From Acidilobaceae archaeon (GTDB taxonomy: Archaea; Thermoproteota; Thermoprotei_A; Sulfolobales; Acidilobaceae), in the NCBI GenBank assembly GCA_025058835.1, contig JANXEI010000001.1, positions 314,561-378,560 of the forward strand: 64,000 nt of DNA, read 5' to 3'. Below, piece by piece: positions 1-9,573 of the stretch. The translations under genes were made by a program, and so were the position numbers. Numbering within the stretch: position 1 is the stretch's first letter; every line of letters starts with the position of its first letter. The notes under the pieces are model-generated. The model was not told the DNA's origin. It searched no databases and saw only the letters and a list, made by a program, of their open reading frames with translations.

Positions 1-1
1 A

Positions 2-739
2 CTCCTCGGGGGGCTCTCGGGCCTTGGGCCTATAGGCTTGACGATCACTGCCATTGTCGCCTCCTTCCGGCCTTTGCCTCCCATCAAATGCGAAGGCATA
101 GAAGTAGGGAGACTTCTAGGCTACTCTAGCTACTCCTCTGTCAACAGGAGCATGATGAGGACTAAGGGCGACGAGTGGAGGCAGGAGATCCTAGCGTGCT
201 CCCGGGGGGGTAGGGCCGTTATTGCCCTGCAGGAGCCATGGGTGCTGTGGATATATGGTAGAGACTCAGACGCGGTGGCAGATGTCTTGATGAAGAGGAT
301 GGGGGGCTTTCGAAAGATAGAGGTGAAAGGCGGAGAGAGCTCGAGCGCGAGGGCTTATCGTCTCGCGGAACTCTACGCAGAGATCTCGTCGATAGGGGAG
401 CAGAGCGTCTGGCTCGACCTGCGCCTCTCTGGGCTAAGGGAGGAGGAGGTGGAGTCGCTGGTCTTCGAGGTCGCAAAGAGGGCGAGGAGGGTAGTAGTGA
501 CTCTATCCGAGGTGCCATGGAAGGGCGCCAGCCTTTCGCCAAAGGGGCCGGCAAGGAGCGCAGGCGTAATAGTCGCTGGGCTGGAGGATCCTGGTCAGGC
601 AGAGAGGGTCGCCCAGACCCTCTCCCCCCAGAGCGAAAACCTGAGGGAAAGCCTGGCGCGGGGTCGCCCTCTCTTCGCCTTTCCCAGCTGTGAGGGTAAG
701 CTAATAGCGTTCGAAAAGGACGACCTGAAGGCTGTTTAG
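2..739 (+). CDS. Hypothetical protein, 5' end possibly outside window
   Basis: The frame is open from the left edge, so the gene may begin outside the window. A TTG at 38 is the first possible start inside. If translation starts further left, the first residues are hydrophobic and glycine-rich, which could be the end of a membrane or loop segment. The rest (about 230 residues) is soluble, rich in Arg, Glu and Leu, and looks alpha/beta, with short hydrophobic strands around residues 120-160. I recognise no family motif. The 3' end overlaps the convergent glycerate kinase gene by 39 bases, as is common in this compact genome. Confidence 0.55.
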   Translation, partial: LLGGLSGLGPIGLTITAIVASFRPLPPIKCEGIEVGRLLGYSSYSSVNRSMMRTKGDEWRQEILACSRGGRAVIALQEPWVLWIYGRDSDAVADVLMKRMGGFRKIEVKGGESSSARAYRLAELYAEISSIGEQSVWLDLRLSGLREEEVESLVFEVAKRARRVVVTLSEVPWKGASLSPKGPARSAGVIVAGLEDPGQAERVAQTLSPQSENLRESLARGRPLFAFPSCEGKLIAFEKDDLKAV

Positions 740-1975
740 GTTTGATCCGGTAGGACCTATTCTTATCAGGCCACCAACTCTCTCGAAGAAGGAGTAAGAA
801 TCGTTTTCCTCCAGAGCCTTGTGAGGGTCAAGCTTCATGTCGAGGGCCCTCTCTATGCTCTCTGCCGATGCAATGACTCCGGCAGCGTCCGTGTAGCCGT
901 CTATTCCGTCCGTATCCATAGAGAGGATGACGGCATTGCCCTTGCCTCCCCACCTTCTCATGGTGAGGGCCCACGACAGCGCCAGCTCCATGTTCCTCCC
1001 CCCTCTTCCCTTACCCCTCACTCTCACAGTAGTCTCCCCGCCCATGAGGAGGGCTCCGGGGGGCGACACGGGTACTCCTCTGCTCATTGCCTCCAGGGTT
1101 ATCGAGGCCAGAGCCCTCCCTACCTCCTTTGCCTCTCCCTCTACCCGCGAGGTAAGGATCATTGAGCTGAACCCTGCGTCCTTCAGCTTCTCCTCTAGAC
1201 CCCTCAGGACGTCCATGTTCGTTGCCACTAGCTCATTGTTCGTTTTGGAGAGTTGAGGCGATCCAGGTTTCGGCGTCTCCTCTCTCTTCCCTGCAGCCCC
1301 CTCCCTTATGAAGTCAATGACCCTGTGAGGCAATAGGGGCTCGAGGCCGTAGCGCTGAATGACCGCCTCGGCGTCCCTGAACGTCGTGGGATCTCCGACC
1401 GTAGGCCCCGAGCCTATGGCGTCCATGTTGTCCCCTGGCACATCGCTAGCGTATAGCCCTGTCACGGGAGCAGGGTATGCAAAGGAGGCGAGCCTCCCTC
1501 CCTTGGTGGCAGAGAGGTGTTTCCTCACAGCGTTTATTTCATGAATCGTGGCGCCCGAGGAGAGGAGGTGTTTCGTGGTCTCCCTAACGTCCTCTATTGT
1601 TAGCGGATCTAGGGGCTTCTCTACTAGCGCGGAAGCGCCGCCGGAGACGAGGACCACTAGCCTGCTCGTCCTGGCACTCCTCGCCCACTCCAGCACGCCC
1701 TCCCCTGCCCGCAGGCTTGACTCGTCGGGCAGCGGATGAGATGACTCTATGAGCTCAAGCCCTCCCACCCTCTCCCCAGCCCCCCTCGCCGTCACGACAA
1801 TACCCCCTTCAGCTTCGAATGTCTCCAGTAGTCCCCTAGCCATTTGCACGGCCCCCTTCCCTATTGCCACTACGACCCCTCTGCCTCTCGTGGCCCGAGC
1901 TTTCACCCTTACGTCTAGCCTAGAGAGGGCTATCACGTCGTTAACTAGGCTCTCTGCCAGAGCGCGCAGCTCCAC
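701..1975 (-). CDS. gckA: Glycerate 2-kinase (MOFRL family)
   Basis: Phosphorylates D-glycerate to 2-phosphoglycerate with ATP, feeding glycerate from non-phosphorylated (Entner-Doudoroff-type) sugar breakdown into lower glycolysis. At 424 residues it has the normal length of the archaeal type II enzyme. The N-terminal domain shows the VVVAIGKGA segment (about 34-42) and an LVSGGASAL loop (about 108-116). The C-terminal MOFRL domain shows GGETTVRV, GGRNMEL and DTDGIDG. The start is GTG at 1975, about 33 bases from the centre of a TATA-like element shared with divergent nadM. The phosphoglycerate mutase at 58-59 kb would take the 2-phosphoglycerate product in the gluconeogenic direction. Confidence 0.93.
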   Translation of the reverse strand: MELRALAESLVNDVIALSRLDVRVKARATRGRGVVVAIGKGAVQMARGLLETFEAEGGIVVTARGAGERVGGLELIESSHPLPDESSLRAGEGVLEWARSARTSRLVVLVSGGASALVEKPLDPLTIEDVRETTKHLLSSGATIHEINAVRKHLSATKGGRLASFAYPAPVTGLYASDVPGDNMDAIGSGPTVGDPTTFRDAEAVIQRYGLEPLLPHRVIDFIREGAAGKREETPKPGSPQLSKTNNELVATNMDVLRGLEEKLKDAGFSSMILTSRVEGEAKEVGRALASITLEAMSRGVPVSPPGALLMGGETTVRVRGKGRGGRNMELALSWALTMRRWGGKGNAVILSMDTDGIDGYTDAAGVIASAESIERALDMKLDPHKALEENDSYSFFERVGGLIRIGPTGSNLNSLQVVLFERY

Positions 1976-2002
1976 AGCTGTTCCCTTCGGATCCCTGCAG
2001 GA

Positions 2003-2013
2003 TAATTATAATA
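2003..2013. promoter_or_regulatory. TATA-like element between gckA and nadM, probably bidirectional
   Basis: The near-palindrome AATTATAAT lies midway between the divergent starts at 1975 and 2041. The usual TATA-to-start spacing of about 26 bases on each side predicts leaders of roughly 7 bases for both genes. No second TATA-like element is seen in the 65-base gap. Confidence 0.5.
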
Positions 2014-2040
2014 GAACTTGCTCCGCTTCAAGGGGAAAAG

Positions 2041-2568
2041 ATGAAATACAAAAGGCTAGTGGTGCCTGGTAGGTTCCAACCTCCTCATAGGGGGCACTTG
2101 GAGACTATACGGTTCGCCCTAGGCCTAGCAGAAGAAGTGATAGTAGTGATTGGCTCAGCTCAAGAGTCCTTCAGCCTGCGCAACCCTCTGACTGCCGGAG
2201 AGAGAATGCTCCTACTCAGAAAGCTCCTTATGGAGGAGATGAGAGAACACATGGAGAGACTCTACGTTGTGCCAGTGATGGACGTTCAGATGCATAAGAC
2301 CTGGGTCCAGTACCTCAAGATGCTCCTCCCTCCTTTTGACGGCGTCGTGTCGGGAAACGAGCTTGTGCTGCTCCTCTTCGAGGACATGGGGCTGGCTGCC
2401 ATAAGGCCTCCAATGCTAGAGCCAGAGAAGTGCAACGGCACCATCATAAGAAGTAAGATAGTAGAGAGGGGAGAGTGGAAAGAGTGCGTGCCTCCTTCGC
2501 TCAGGGAGGAGCTAGAAAAGCTGGGGTTCGCGGAAAGGGTGAGGAGGTTAGCGGGGAGTCGGGGTTGA
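2041..2568 (+). CDS. nadM: Nicotinamide-nucleotide adenylyltransferase
   Basis: Makes NAD from NMN and ATP, the last step of NAD synthesis. The 175 residues match the small archaeal NadM type. The nucleotidyltransferase signature [11 protein letters not shown] is at residues 9-19, with the paired histidines that contact ATP. The second signature, GTIIRSKI, lies near residue 133 and corresponds to the ISTxxR motif. ATG start. The stop codon overlaps the proposed TTG start of rtcA (TTGA), so the two are probably translated from one message. Confidence 0.95.
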   Translation: MKYKRLVVPGRFQPPHRGHLETIRFALGLAEEVIVVIGSAQESFSLRNPLTAGERMLLLRKLLMEEMREHMERLYVVPVMDVQMHKTWVQYLKMLLPPFDGVVSGNELVLLLFEDMGLAAIRPPMLEPEKCNGTIIRSKIVERGEWKECVPPSLREELEKLGFAERVRRLAGSRG

Positions 2569-3605
2569 TAGAGATAGATGGGTCAATGGGAGAGGGCGGA
2601 GGGCAGATACTGAGGACTGCGATAGCCCTCTCTGCTATCACAGGCAAGGCCGTAAAAATCAAGAACATCAGAGCAAAGAGGGAGAACCCCGGCCTGAGGG
2701 CCCAGCACCTAGTGGCAGTGAAGGCAATAGCCGCGTTGAGCAGCGGTAGACTAGTGGGGGCAGAGATAGGCAGCACTGTGCTAGAGTTCTACCCTGGGAA
2801 GATAAAGGGGGGCACCTACTTCTTTGACGTTGGCACTGCAGGCAGCGTGGCCCTTGTTCTCCAAGCTCTCCTCCCCGTTGCCGCCTTCGCAGACTCTCCC
2901 GTCGAGGTAAGAATTAGAGGGGGCACGGACGTCCCCATGGCCCCTACCATAGACTACATGAGGGAAGTTCTCTCCCGCCTCACCTCTCTAATGGGCTTCA
3001 ACTTCAGCGTTTTGCTAGAGAGGAGAGGGCATTATCCAAAGGGCGGGGGTAGCGTGAAAGTGAAAGTAGAGCCCTCCCGCCTCTCTGCCAGAGATTTCGT
3101 AGAAAGAGGGCAGCTAGCAAAGGTAGGAATTAGGAGTCATGCTGTGAAGTTACCGAGACATGTAGCAGAGAGGCAGAGCGCGGCTGCGGGAGAACTTCTT
3201 AGGAGGGAACTTGGTAGAGAGCCGGAGATCTTTCTTGACGCTAGCGATGACGCTATGGGGCCGGGGAGCGGCGTCCTTGTCTGGGCCCTGTATGAGAGAA
3301 CAGTCCTTGGAGCAGATAGCCTAGGAGCTCCCGGAAAGAGAGCAGAGATCGTAGGAGAAGAGGCGGCCCGGGCTCTGCTAGAGGACATTTCCACCGGCGC
3401 GGCGCTGGACAGGCATGCCTCCGACATGATCCCCCTCTATTCTGCCCTCGCAAGGGGTACTTCGGTGCTGAGCGGGGCTATGCTGACTAGCCATGCATTG
3501 ACGACCTTAGAGCTCCTGGGCCAACTCATAGAAGGCTATTCATACAGGCTTGAGGGCTCTCCCGGGAAGCCTTTCAAGGTCACAATCAAAGGGGCAGGAC
3601 TCTAG
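2565..3605 (+). CDS. rtcA: RNA 3'-terminal phosphate cyclase
   Basis: Converts RNA 3'-phosphate ends to 2',3'-cyclic phosphates using ATP through an enzyme-AMP intermediate. The N-terminal hallmark [15 protein letters not shown] follows directly after the proposed start. The candidate nucleotidylated histidine is His284 in DRHASDM. The frame is open upstream to a GTG at 2475, but family members begin just before IDGS, and a TTG at 2565 overlaps the nadM stop, giving 346 residues, the usual length. It converges on the Nog1-like gene with a 20-base overlap. Family assignment is firm; the start is inferred. Confidence 0.92.
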   Translation: MIEIDGSMGEGGGQILRTAIALSAITGKAVKIKNIRAKRENPGLRAQHLVAVKAIAALSSGRLVGAEIGSTVLEFYPGKIKGGTYFFDVGTAGSVALVLQALLPVAAFADSPVEVRIRGGTDVPMAPTIDYMREVLSRLTSLMGFNFSVLLERRGHYPKGGGSVKVKVEPSRLSARDFVERGQLAKVGIRSHAVKLPRHVAERQSAAAGELLRRELGREPEIFLDASDDAMGPGSGVLVWALYERTVLGADSLGAPGKRAEIVGEEAARALLEDISTGAALDRHASDMIPLYSALARGTSVLSGAMLTSHALTTLELLGQLIEGYSYRLEGSPGKPFKVTIKGAGL

Positions 3606-4560
3606 ACAATATGTCCCTCATCACTCTGAGAGCATGTTCCCTAGATATCGCAGAGAGGAGGTAGACCTCATCCACGACCCCTCTCTTCTTCAGCTCCTCT
3701 GCCCTCTCCAACGCTTCTCGGAGCTGCTCCTCGCTTGCCAAGTCTATCTTGTTAATTCCAACGTACAAAGGCCTTCCCCTCAGGATATCCAATGTGCCCT
3801 CCAGCACCTTGATCTGCCTGTCCAAACTCATATAGGTCGAAGCCGGGTCTATGAGGAAGAGCACAGCTCCTCTGAGCTCGCTCAGCGCTGCTACGGCCCT
3901 CCTCTCTATTACGTTCATTTCCTCAACGGGTCTGTCGAGAAGGCCGGGCGTGTCTATGATCTGCACCTTTCTCCCCTCGTGATCTGCGTGGCCAACGATC
4001 ACCTGCTTCGTCGTAAAGGGGTAATTTGCCACCTCGGGCCTCCCGCTGGAGACGTTGCTCACGAAGGTAGATTTGCCTACGTTCGGCGGTCCTGCAAGTA
4101 TGAGGGTCGGAGCATTTGGCTCAATTTCTGGAAGTTTCTGGAGGAATATGACAAGGTTCTTGAGAAGCGCCATGCCTTGCCTGCATCTCCTGAAGAGGGA
4201 CATCATCCTGCCCCTCCCCTCCACGTAGGCTCTTCTCCCCTCCCTCCCCTCGAGAGTCATAACGAGGTACCTGTACTTCTCCCACATCTTCCTCACTACA
4301 TATCGCGCCTTAGAAACGCATCTGAGGGATGACTCTATCTTAGCTCTCTCGAACTCAATTTCTATCAGCCTCCAATAGAAGGGATGTAAATCCCTCAGTA
4401 GCCCCTTCAGCTCCTCCGTCCCCTCTGTGCTGGAAACAAGTATGTCGTGCACCATCTGTAGGCTCGCTATCTTGCTCCTTGCTCCCCTCGAATACCTCCT
4501 CCTTATCCTCTCTAGTATCTCATCGTATGTTGCTATATAGATCTCCTTGGCCTCCTTCAA
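3586..4560 (-). CDS. Nog1/Obg-type GTPase
   Basis: A GTPase of the Nog1 branch, which acts in large-subunit ribosome assembly in eukaryotes and is conserved in archaea. An N-terminal helical region (about 1-150) precedes the G domain: P-loop GPPNVGKST at 157-165, the PFTT switch at about 181-184, DTPG at 203-206 and NKID at 270-273. At 324 residues it is the short archaeal form without the eukaryotic C-terminal extension. Its start overlaps the stop of the upstream antiporter gene (ATGA), so the two are probably co-transcribed. Confidence 0.9.
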   Translation of the reverse strand: MKEAKEIYIATYDEILERIRRRYSRGARSKIASLQMVHDILVSSTEGTEELKGLLRDLHPFYWRLIEIEFERAKIESSLRCVSKARYVVRKMWEKYRYLVMTLEGREGRRAYVEGRGRMMSLFRRCRQGMALLKNLVIFLQKLPEIEPNAPTLILAGPPNVGKSTFVSNVSSGRPEVANYPFTTKQVIVGHADHEGRKVQIIDTPGLLDRPVEEMNVIERRAVAALSELRGAVLFLIDPASTYMSLDRQIKVLEGTLDILRGRPLYVGINKIDLASEEQLREALERAEELKKRGVVDEVYLLSAISREHALRVMRDILSRVLPL

Positions 4561-6146
4561 TGGCTCCCCCTTCGGACCTCAAAGATCAGGTCTCCTACTG
4601 CTTTCACTGCGTTCAGCGTCGCGCTTATGAGGAGGAGGAGGGAGAGCGTTGCGAGCATAAGCAGAGCTATCACAAAGGGCTCAGGAGAGCCGCCGACCAC
4701 CTCAACTAGAGTGTGAGTGGAAATGGAAACGACGGCCGCTATCATGAGCGCCCTGATCAGGATGGTAGGCAAGCTTCCTACCTTCACGCTTTCACGGATC
4801 ATGTTGTTGTATTCTCGGTAGATGAAGAACGCGACCACAAGAAGGAGGGGGAGCAATAGCAAGAGAGTAAAAGCGTCGAAGATCTGAAAGCCGAGTCTCT
4901 TGAGGAGGAAGACGAGGAGGGGGACAGATATGAGCATACCGCTTATCTTCGCTGACGACAGCGCTATCTCCTTCCCTATCTCGTAAAGCTCCTCTGGCAC
5001 TAGAGGGGGCACCTTGAAGGTCATCCTCTCCTCTAGCGCGAAGGCCACCTTCTCCCAATATCTGCTCGCAAAGCTGGAGATGGCAATTGTGAGGAGGGGG
5101 AGTAGGACTAGAGGAACTGCTATCGTCTCCTTGATAAGACCTACAGAATATGCTGATAGGGCTACGAGAGGCGAGAGCTCGCTTATGCTTGCCATGTGGA
5201 GGCTCATAACAGTAGCGTAGAAGGGGCTGCCGAGGGTAAGGAGCGTGGCCAAGAAGACGGAGATCAGCCTGACAACTATTGCAAGGACTACGAGAGAGAC
5301 CAGTATCAACATCTCTGCCCCTACCTCAGCAGTGAGAGGGGTGGAGATGCCGACGGAAACGAGGTAGAGCATAGCAATTAAGTCCACTATGGGGCCCAAT
5401 GTCCCCTTCCCGCCTACAGACCTGCTGAAGACGTAGCCTGCCACGAAGGCGCCCAGGAGGGGGCTTGCAAAGAACTGAGCAACGCTCGCATATGCAAGCG
5501 TCAAGGAGAGCGCTATGAGGGTTCCGTACTCCTCCTTAGCCTTGAGAAAACGGAAGACCAAATGGAAGAGGGGCGCGCTGATCAAGGTGAGCAAGACCAT
5601 GAGAGTGAAGACTACAAGAGGATCTCTGCCTCCGCCTGTGATCAGGCTGAGTGCAGCTAGAAGCACCACATCTTCCGCAGTCGTCATGCTCAGCGCTACA
5701 CGCTTCGCGTTCTCGTTGCCCAAGATCGAGGTTAGCTTGTAGACTGTGACTGTGCTAGAGGAAAGAAAGGCCGTGGCTATTACGAGCCCTTCTGTAGTAG
5801 TGAGGCCTACAATCCTGGTAACTAGGAGAGTGAGCCCCAGTATTGTCGCAGCCTCCAGCAGCACCATGGATGCCGCTTTCAGGTCAAAACCTACCGAGCC
5901 TACCTCCCTTCCCACCTCGAACGCTATGAGGATGCTGCCGAAGAGGAGGAGCTCCGCGCTCGCGAGGGAAACGGCCTGGAAGTCTATGCCAAAGAGAGCC
6001 GGGAGGTTTGTCCCCTCCGCGAGGTACTTCATAAGCAGACCTGCCAGTAGGAAGCCAGGAAAGGGGCTCAAGTTAAGCCTATCGCTAAGATATCCGAGGA
6101 CTACGGCTAGGGCTATAGTCGCAGAGGCAAACTCGAGTATCCCCAC
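4557..6146 (-). CDS. Cation/proton antiporter, CPA2 (Kef/Nha) family
   Basis: An integral membrane protein of 529 residues with about 12-13 hydrophobic helices. It is likely to exchange Na+ or K+ for H+ across the cytoplasmic membrane. The N-terminal part has the family pattern: a first helix ending in LGYLSDRLNL, a PFPGFLLAG segment, an SSSTVTVYKL stretch in the region of the unwound helix, and an AGYVFSR segment. A cytoplasmic RCK/TrkA-N domain is missing, so it is not a full Kef channel. The last third adds further helices. The substrate ion cannot be read from sequence. It precedes the Nog1-like gene with a 4-base overlap. Confidence 0.85.
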   Translation of the reverse strand: MGILEFASATIALAVVLGYLSDRLNLSPFPGFLLAGLLMKYLAEGTNLPALFGIDFQAVSLASAELLLFGSILIAFEVGREVGSVGFDLKAASMVLLEAATILGLTLLVTRIVGLTTTEGLVIATAFLSSSTVTVYKLTSILGNENAKRVALSMTTAEDVVLLAALSLITGGGRDPLVVFTLMVLLTLISAPLFHLVFRFLKAKEEYGTLIALSLTLAYASVAQFFASPLLGAFVAGYVFSRSVGGKGTLGPIVDLIAMLYLVSVGISTPLTAEVGAEMLILVSLVVLAIVVRLISVFLATLLTLGSPFYATVMSLHMASISELSPLVALSAYSVGLIKETIAVPLVLLPLLTIAISSFASRYWEKVAFALEERMTFKVPPLVPEELYEIGKEIALSSAKISGMLISVPLLVFLLKRLGFQIFDAFTLLLLLPLLLVVAFFIYREYNNMIRESVKVGSLPTILIRALMIAAVVSISTHTLVEVVGGSPEPFVIALLMLATLSLLLLISATLNAVKAVGDLIFEVRRGSH

Positions 6147-6185
6147 GGAGCCCCAGAGGTGGCCACCCTACTAACCCTAATTAGC

Positions 6186-7190
6186 CTACACCTGTAAGCC
6201 CTCTGCAGCGAGAGCCAGGCAGAATATGGAGTGGGACGGGCTGTAGTCGATTACCTCTCTGCACGACTCTACCTCCTTTGCACAGGAGAACACTCGAAGG
6301 GCCTCCTCGCTTGCCTCTCTGCAGGAGATGTTAAGCGTATAGTATACTATCCTCCCCTTGCCCCCCAGGAGCTGGCAAGCCTCTCTGGCAAAGTAACGGG
6401 AAGCTGTAGGGTGATCCATTATGATCCTGTTGAAGAAAGGCTTGAGATAGAGAGGGAGGAGAGAGGCGTCGGCGCGAAGGACCGTCACCTCTCCCCTGAG
6501 TTTCCTCCTGTTCAGCCTCACGTTTTCTGCGAGCAGCTTCACAGCCTCTACGTTGAGATCCGAGGCCAACACTTTGACCTCCCTTAGCGCAGCTATGTGC
6601 ACAGAGTGTCCGCCTACGCCAGCGAACATGTCGAGCACCCTCTCGCCCCTTTCTACCTCTTCTGCCACCCTCCTGTGCTCTCCTGCAAGCCTAGGGTTGA
6701 AGTACGCCTTAGCTAGGTCAACGACGAAGCTCAGCCCGTACTCTTTGTGCACAGTCCTAGTCCTCTGCTCCCCGGCCAGGTGTCGCACCTTCTGGTACCT
6801 CAGCTCTCCCCATGTCTCCACTTTCAAGAGTACTGCCTTCACTCTGGGCATCTCTTCTAGGAGAGCCTTAGCGGCCTCGACGTATAGCTCCTCCGGCAAC
6901 TCCCTCTTCCAGTTAAAGAGAGCTATGTCTCCGACAAAGGTGGGGCTAGGCACCGAGGGGAACATCTCTTTCATGGACTTCTTGGGAGGGACTTCGACAA
7001 AAGTCGCCTCTGTCTCTTCCGCCTTGATTTCGTTCTTGTCAAGGATCGAAACGGCATCGCTCGAGAGAGCGGGCAGGCAGACCTTGTTACCGAGCTGTAG
7101 AGGTCTATGAGTCGGGGAGAGGAGGTTGTGAGACCTCAGAAGCCTTATGGCCCTCTCTGCGTCCTCCCTTGCCACGCAGATGGCCCTCAC
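6186..7190 (-). CDS. trm5: tRNA (guanine37-N1)-methyltransferase Trm5
   Basis: Transfers a methyl group from S-adenosylmethionine to N1 of G37 beside the tRNA anticodon, preventing frameshifts. The order is as in archaeal Trm5: N-terminal D1 region, middle recognition domain with FVGDIALFNW and VHKEYGLSF, then the Rossmann fold with VLDMFAGVGG at 185-194 and a DHPTAS segment in place of the usual NPP-type catalytic loop. At 334 residues it has the normal length. Its start overlaps the M28 peptidase stop (ATGA), so it is probably in an operon with that gene and perhaps with the downstream antiporter. Confidence 0.9.
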   Translation of the reverse strand: MRAICVAREDAERAIRLLRSHNLLSPTHRPLQLGNKVCLPALSSDAVSILDKNEIKAEETEATFVEVPPKKSMKEMFPSVPSPTFVGDIALFNWKRELPEELYVEAAKALLEEMPRVKAVLLKVETWGELRYQKVRHLAGEQRTRTVHKEYGLSFVVDLAKAYFNPRLAGEHRRVAEEVERGERVLDMFAGVGGHSVHIAALREVKVLASDLNVEAVKLLAENVRLNRRKLRGEVTVLRADASLLPLYLKPFFNRIIMDHPTASRYFAREACQLLGGKGRIVYYTLNISCREASEEALRVFSCAKEVESCREVIDYSPSHSIFCLALAAEGLQV

Positions 7191-8698
7191 TTCAACAGTT
7201 CCCTCCCTATGGACTCCACCTCCTCCCTGAGCCTCCTGAGGCTAACTTTGAGCTGGTGATCTAGGGAGACTTTGTTTCCCCTCCCTATTGCATAGAGCAG
7301 CCTCTCCTCTCCTGCAACCCACACCTCCGAAGGCGCTCTACCCCTTTCCAGTTCTGCCCTCAACCTCACGTAAGCTACGATTTCCGGGAACCAGAGCGCC
7401 TCAAGCCTGCGGCTTTCTTCAAAGTAGGAGCCGAAGTGGACCGCCTTAAGAAAGGAGCGGGCGAGGAGGGGATAAAGGTGTTCCCATCCCGTCCTCTTCG
7501 CTATAGAATCAATAGAACTAAGGATTACCCTCGCTTCGAGAGGCGCTTTGCCTAGAACGGATGCGATGAAGTTCTCCCAGATGCCCCATCTTGGCCCTGT
7601 CGAGATAGAGCGAATGGTCAGCTCCACCGCCTCTGCCGCACTTTCCATGTTGCTCGTCTCGGGCAGATCCATAGGCGTGTGATATATCCTTTTCACCTCC
7701 TCTCCCCAGAGGCCGTGCAGGCTGAGAGTCTGGAAACCCTGGGAAGCGAAGGAGAAGCTGTCGCATTCGGGACACTCGCAACATCTCTCCCTCGACCCTA
7801 TGGAGTAATGAGGACTGCCAGAGAAGGTGAGCTCGCCCACCGCAGCCATGTCGTAGTTCACATAGACTGTGCCTTGATAGGCCTCTAGCTCTGCTAGCCC
7901 CTCTGCGTATACTCTACTACCCCACGCCCAATACCAGGAGGCATAGCCGGGTGCTCCATACTCCTCTGCTGTGAAAGAGACGAAGCGAGATGCCACTCCC
8001 TTCTCCATCAAGTGCTTAGCAGTAATGATTGCCTGTGCCAACCCTATGGTGTTGTCGTTGAAGCCCGAATACCACTTATCATGATGAGCGCCGACGAGCA
8101 CAAGAGCATCGGCCTTGTCCAGAGTGCCCGCCTCAACTATATAGCCACGAGATTCCTTCGTCCGCGTTTCGATGTTCATGCTGATTCTGTTCCCTGCCCT
8201 AGAACTATAACCTTCCTCTACTACCACTATTGGGATGGGGGGCGGAGAGCCCACGTAGTAGCTAAAGCCCCAATGGCCAGTCGTCACTATGGCCCTGGGA
8301 GAGCTGGGAGACTCGACTATAAGGCCGACCGCGCCGTCCCTCGCTGCCTCCAGTGCCAGGTACTTTATGTCATCTGGATCTTCTGGTTCCCTTGCAACAA
8401 CTATTTTCCCTTCTCTTGAAGCCCTCTCCTCCATCCTCACCCAGGGAGCTTCAAGAGAGGCTCTCTCCACGTACGGAGCGATTGCCAAGCTTTTCGGCTT
8501 GGGGAACATCTCAGCCCCTCTCAGCTCCCATGCAAGCAAGGGCACAGAGCTCAGCCTTGAGGAGCCCAAGGCTTCCTCAGCAAGACCCCTTACTTTCTCA
8601 ACTATTTCCCTCTCCCGCTGGCTACCTGCCACCACCGACTCGCTGTCATGAAGCGTCGTTGCCAGGGCCTCCAGCTCCTTTCTTATCTCAGCCCTCAA
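7187..8698 (-). CDS. M28-family zinc aminopeptidase
   Basis: A predicted binuclear zinc exopeptidase of the M28 (aminopeptidase S/Y) family, 503 residues. The zinc-binding pattern is visible: GAHHD (first His and a nearby Asp), FNDN (bridging Asp), TAEEYG (catalytic Glu pair), then a later Asp in NYDMA and a His in IYHTPMD. The region between about 90 and 200 resembles a PA-type insert. A small Cys-rich segment (CCECPEC) near residue 300 is unusual for the family and may bind a metal. There is no signal peptide, so it is probably cytoplasmic. Its start is almost exactly 26 bases from a TATA element shared with pcm, suggesting a leaderless message. Confidence 0.88.
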   Translation of the reverse strand: MRAEIRKELEALATTLHDSESVVAGSQREREIVEKVRGLAEEALGSSRLSSVPLLAWELRGAEMFPKPKSLAIAPYVERASLEAPWVRMEERASREGKIVVAREPEDPDDIKYLALEAARDGAVGLIVESPSSPRAIVTTGHWGFSYYVGSPPPIPIVVVEEGYSSRAGNRISMNIETRTKESRGYIVEAGTLDKADALVLVGAHHDKWYSGFNDNTIGLAQAIITAKHLMEKGVASRFVSFTAEEYGAPGYASWYWAWGSRVYAEGLAELEAYQGTVYVNYDMAAVGELTFSGSPHYSIGSRERCCECPECDSFSFASQGFQTLSLHGLWGEEVKRIYHTPMDLPETSNMESAAEAVELTIRSISTGPRWGIWENFIASVLGKAPLEARVILSSIDSIAKRTGWEHLYPLLARSFLKAVHFGSYFEESRRLEALWFPEIVAYVRLRAELERGRAPSEVWVAGEERLLYAIGRGNKVSLDHQLKVSLRRLREEVESIGRELLK

Positions 8699-8720
8699 CC
8701 CGTCCCCCGCTGAGGTGAGG

Positions 8721-8729
8721 AATATAATC
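8721..8729. promoter_or_regulatory. TATA-like element between the M28 peptidase gene and pcm
   Basis: AATATAATC lies between the divergent starts at 8698 and 8758. The usual spacing predicts a leaderless message on the minus side and a leader of about 7 bases on the plus side. The plus side also has GAGGGAG just before the ATG. Confidence 0.5.
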
Positions 8730-8757
8730 TGTTCCCTTTGAGAATTATGAGGGAGCT

Positions 8758-9414
8758 ATGAGTTACGAAGAGAAAAGAAGGAGGCTAGTCATGACGCTCT
8801 CCGAGGAGGGCTACATCAGGAGCCAGAGGGTCGCGCAAGTAATAATGAAGGTGCCGCGAGAACTGTTCGTTCCAGAAGAGTACAGGGAAATGGCCTATGA
8901 GGATAGGCCTCTGCCAATAGGTTACGACCAGACTATAAGCGCTCCCAGCATTGTGGCATACATGACAGAACTCCTGAACCCCCTCCCTGGAGAGAAGGTC
9001 TTGGAGGTGGGGACAGGCTCTGGGTATCAGGCGATTATCCTAGCAGAACTGGTCTCGCCAGGTGGCATGGTATGGAGCATAGAAAGAATACCGCAGATAG
9101 CAGAGGCAGCAAGGAAAAGGGTTGAGATGCTTGGCTATGGGGATAGGGTCAAGGTAGTAGTAGGAGATGGCTCTCTAGGGTATCCCGAGGAAGCCCCTTA
9201 TGACAAGATAATGGTGACTGCCTCCGCTCCTGAGGTACCGCCTCCTCTTATAGAGCAGCTAAGAACAGGAGGCAAGATGGTAATCCCAGTCGGACATCCT
9301 TACATGCAAAACCTCTACGTCGTGAGAAAAGGGGAAAGGGGTGAGATACATATGTGGAGGGACATTGCGGTAGTCTTTGTCCCACTGAAAGGAAAGTATG
9401 GATGGAGGGAGTAA
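8758..9414 (+). CDS. pcm: Protein-L-isoaspartate O-methyltransferase
   Basis: Methylates L-isoaspartyl residues in aged proteins as the first step of their repair, a function important at high temperature. The 218 residues match the family. Visible motifs are the substrate-side QTISAPSIVAYM stretch (about 60-71), the SAM-binding VLEVGTGSGYQ (about 81-91) and the motif II/III region around VGDGSLGYPEE. An ATG start follows a GAGGGAG ribosome site. Downstream, before the DHH gene, lies a predicted C/D box sRNA that may be processed from the pcm transcript. Confidence 0.94.
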   Translation: MSYEEKRRRLVMTLSEEGYIRSQRVAQVIMKVPRELFVPEEYREMAYEDRPLPIGYDQTISAPSIVAYMTELLNPLPGEKVLEVGTGSGYQAIILAELVSPGGMVWSIERIPQIAEAARKRVEMLGYGDRVKVVVGDGSLGYPEEAPYDKIMVTASAPEVPPPLIEQLRTGGKMVIPVGHPYMQNLYVVRKGERGEIHMWRDIAVVFVPLKGKYGWRE

Positions 9415-9433
9415 TTAGGCTCGATAGCCTATA

Positions 9434-9502
9434 CTAGATTGATGAGGAGTGTGGTGGACGCTGAGCCCGGCGATGAGGACAAGGAGCCCACTGAGGCTCT
9501 GG
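9434..9502 (+). ncRNA. Candidate C/D box methylation guide sRNA
   Basis: The order of boxes is that of an archaeal C/D sRNA: C box TTGATGA at 9439-9445, a 15-base guide, D' box CTGA at 9461-9464, a 5-base spacer, C' box GCGATGA at 9470-9476, a 14-base guide and D box CTGA at 9491-9494. CTAGA before the C box can pair with TCTGG three bases after the D box as a short terminal stem. Targets were not identified. No clear promoter precedes it, so it may be cut from the pcm message. Confidence 0.6.
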
Positions 9503-9573
9503 AACAATATCTCCTTTATAAGGGCTATTGGATTCCGCGATGAAATGGTGAGGGCACTTCTGAGAGGAGGTGA

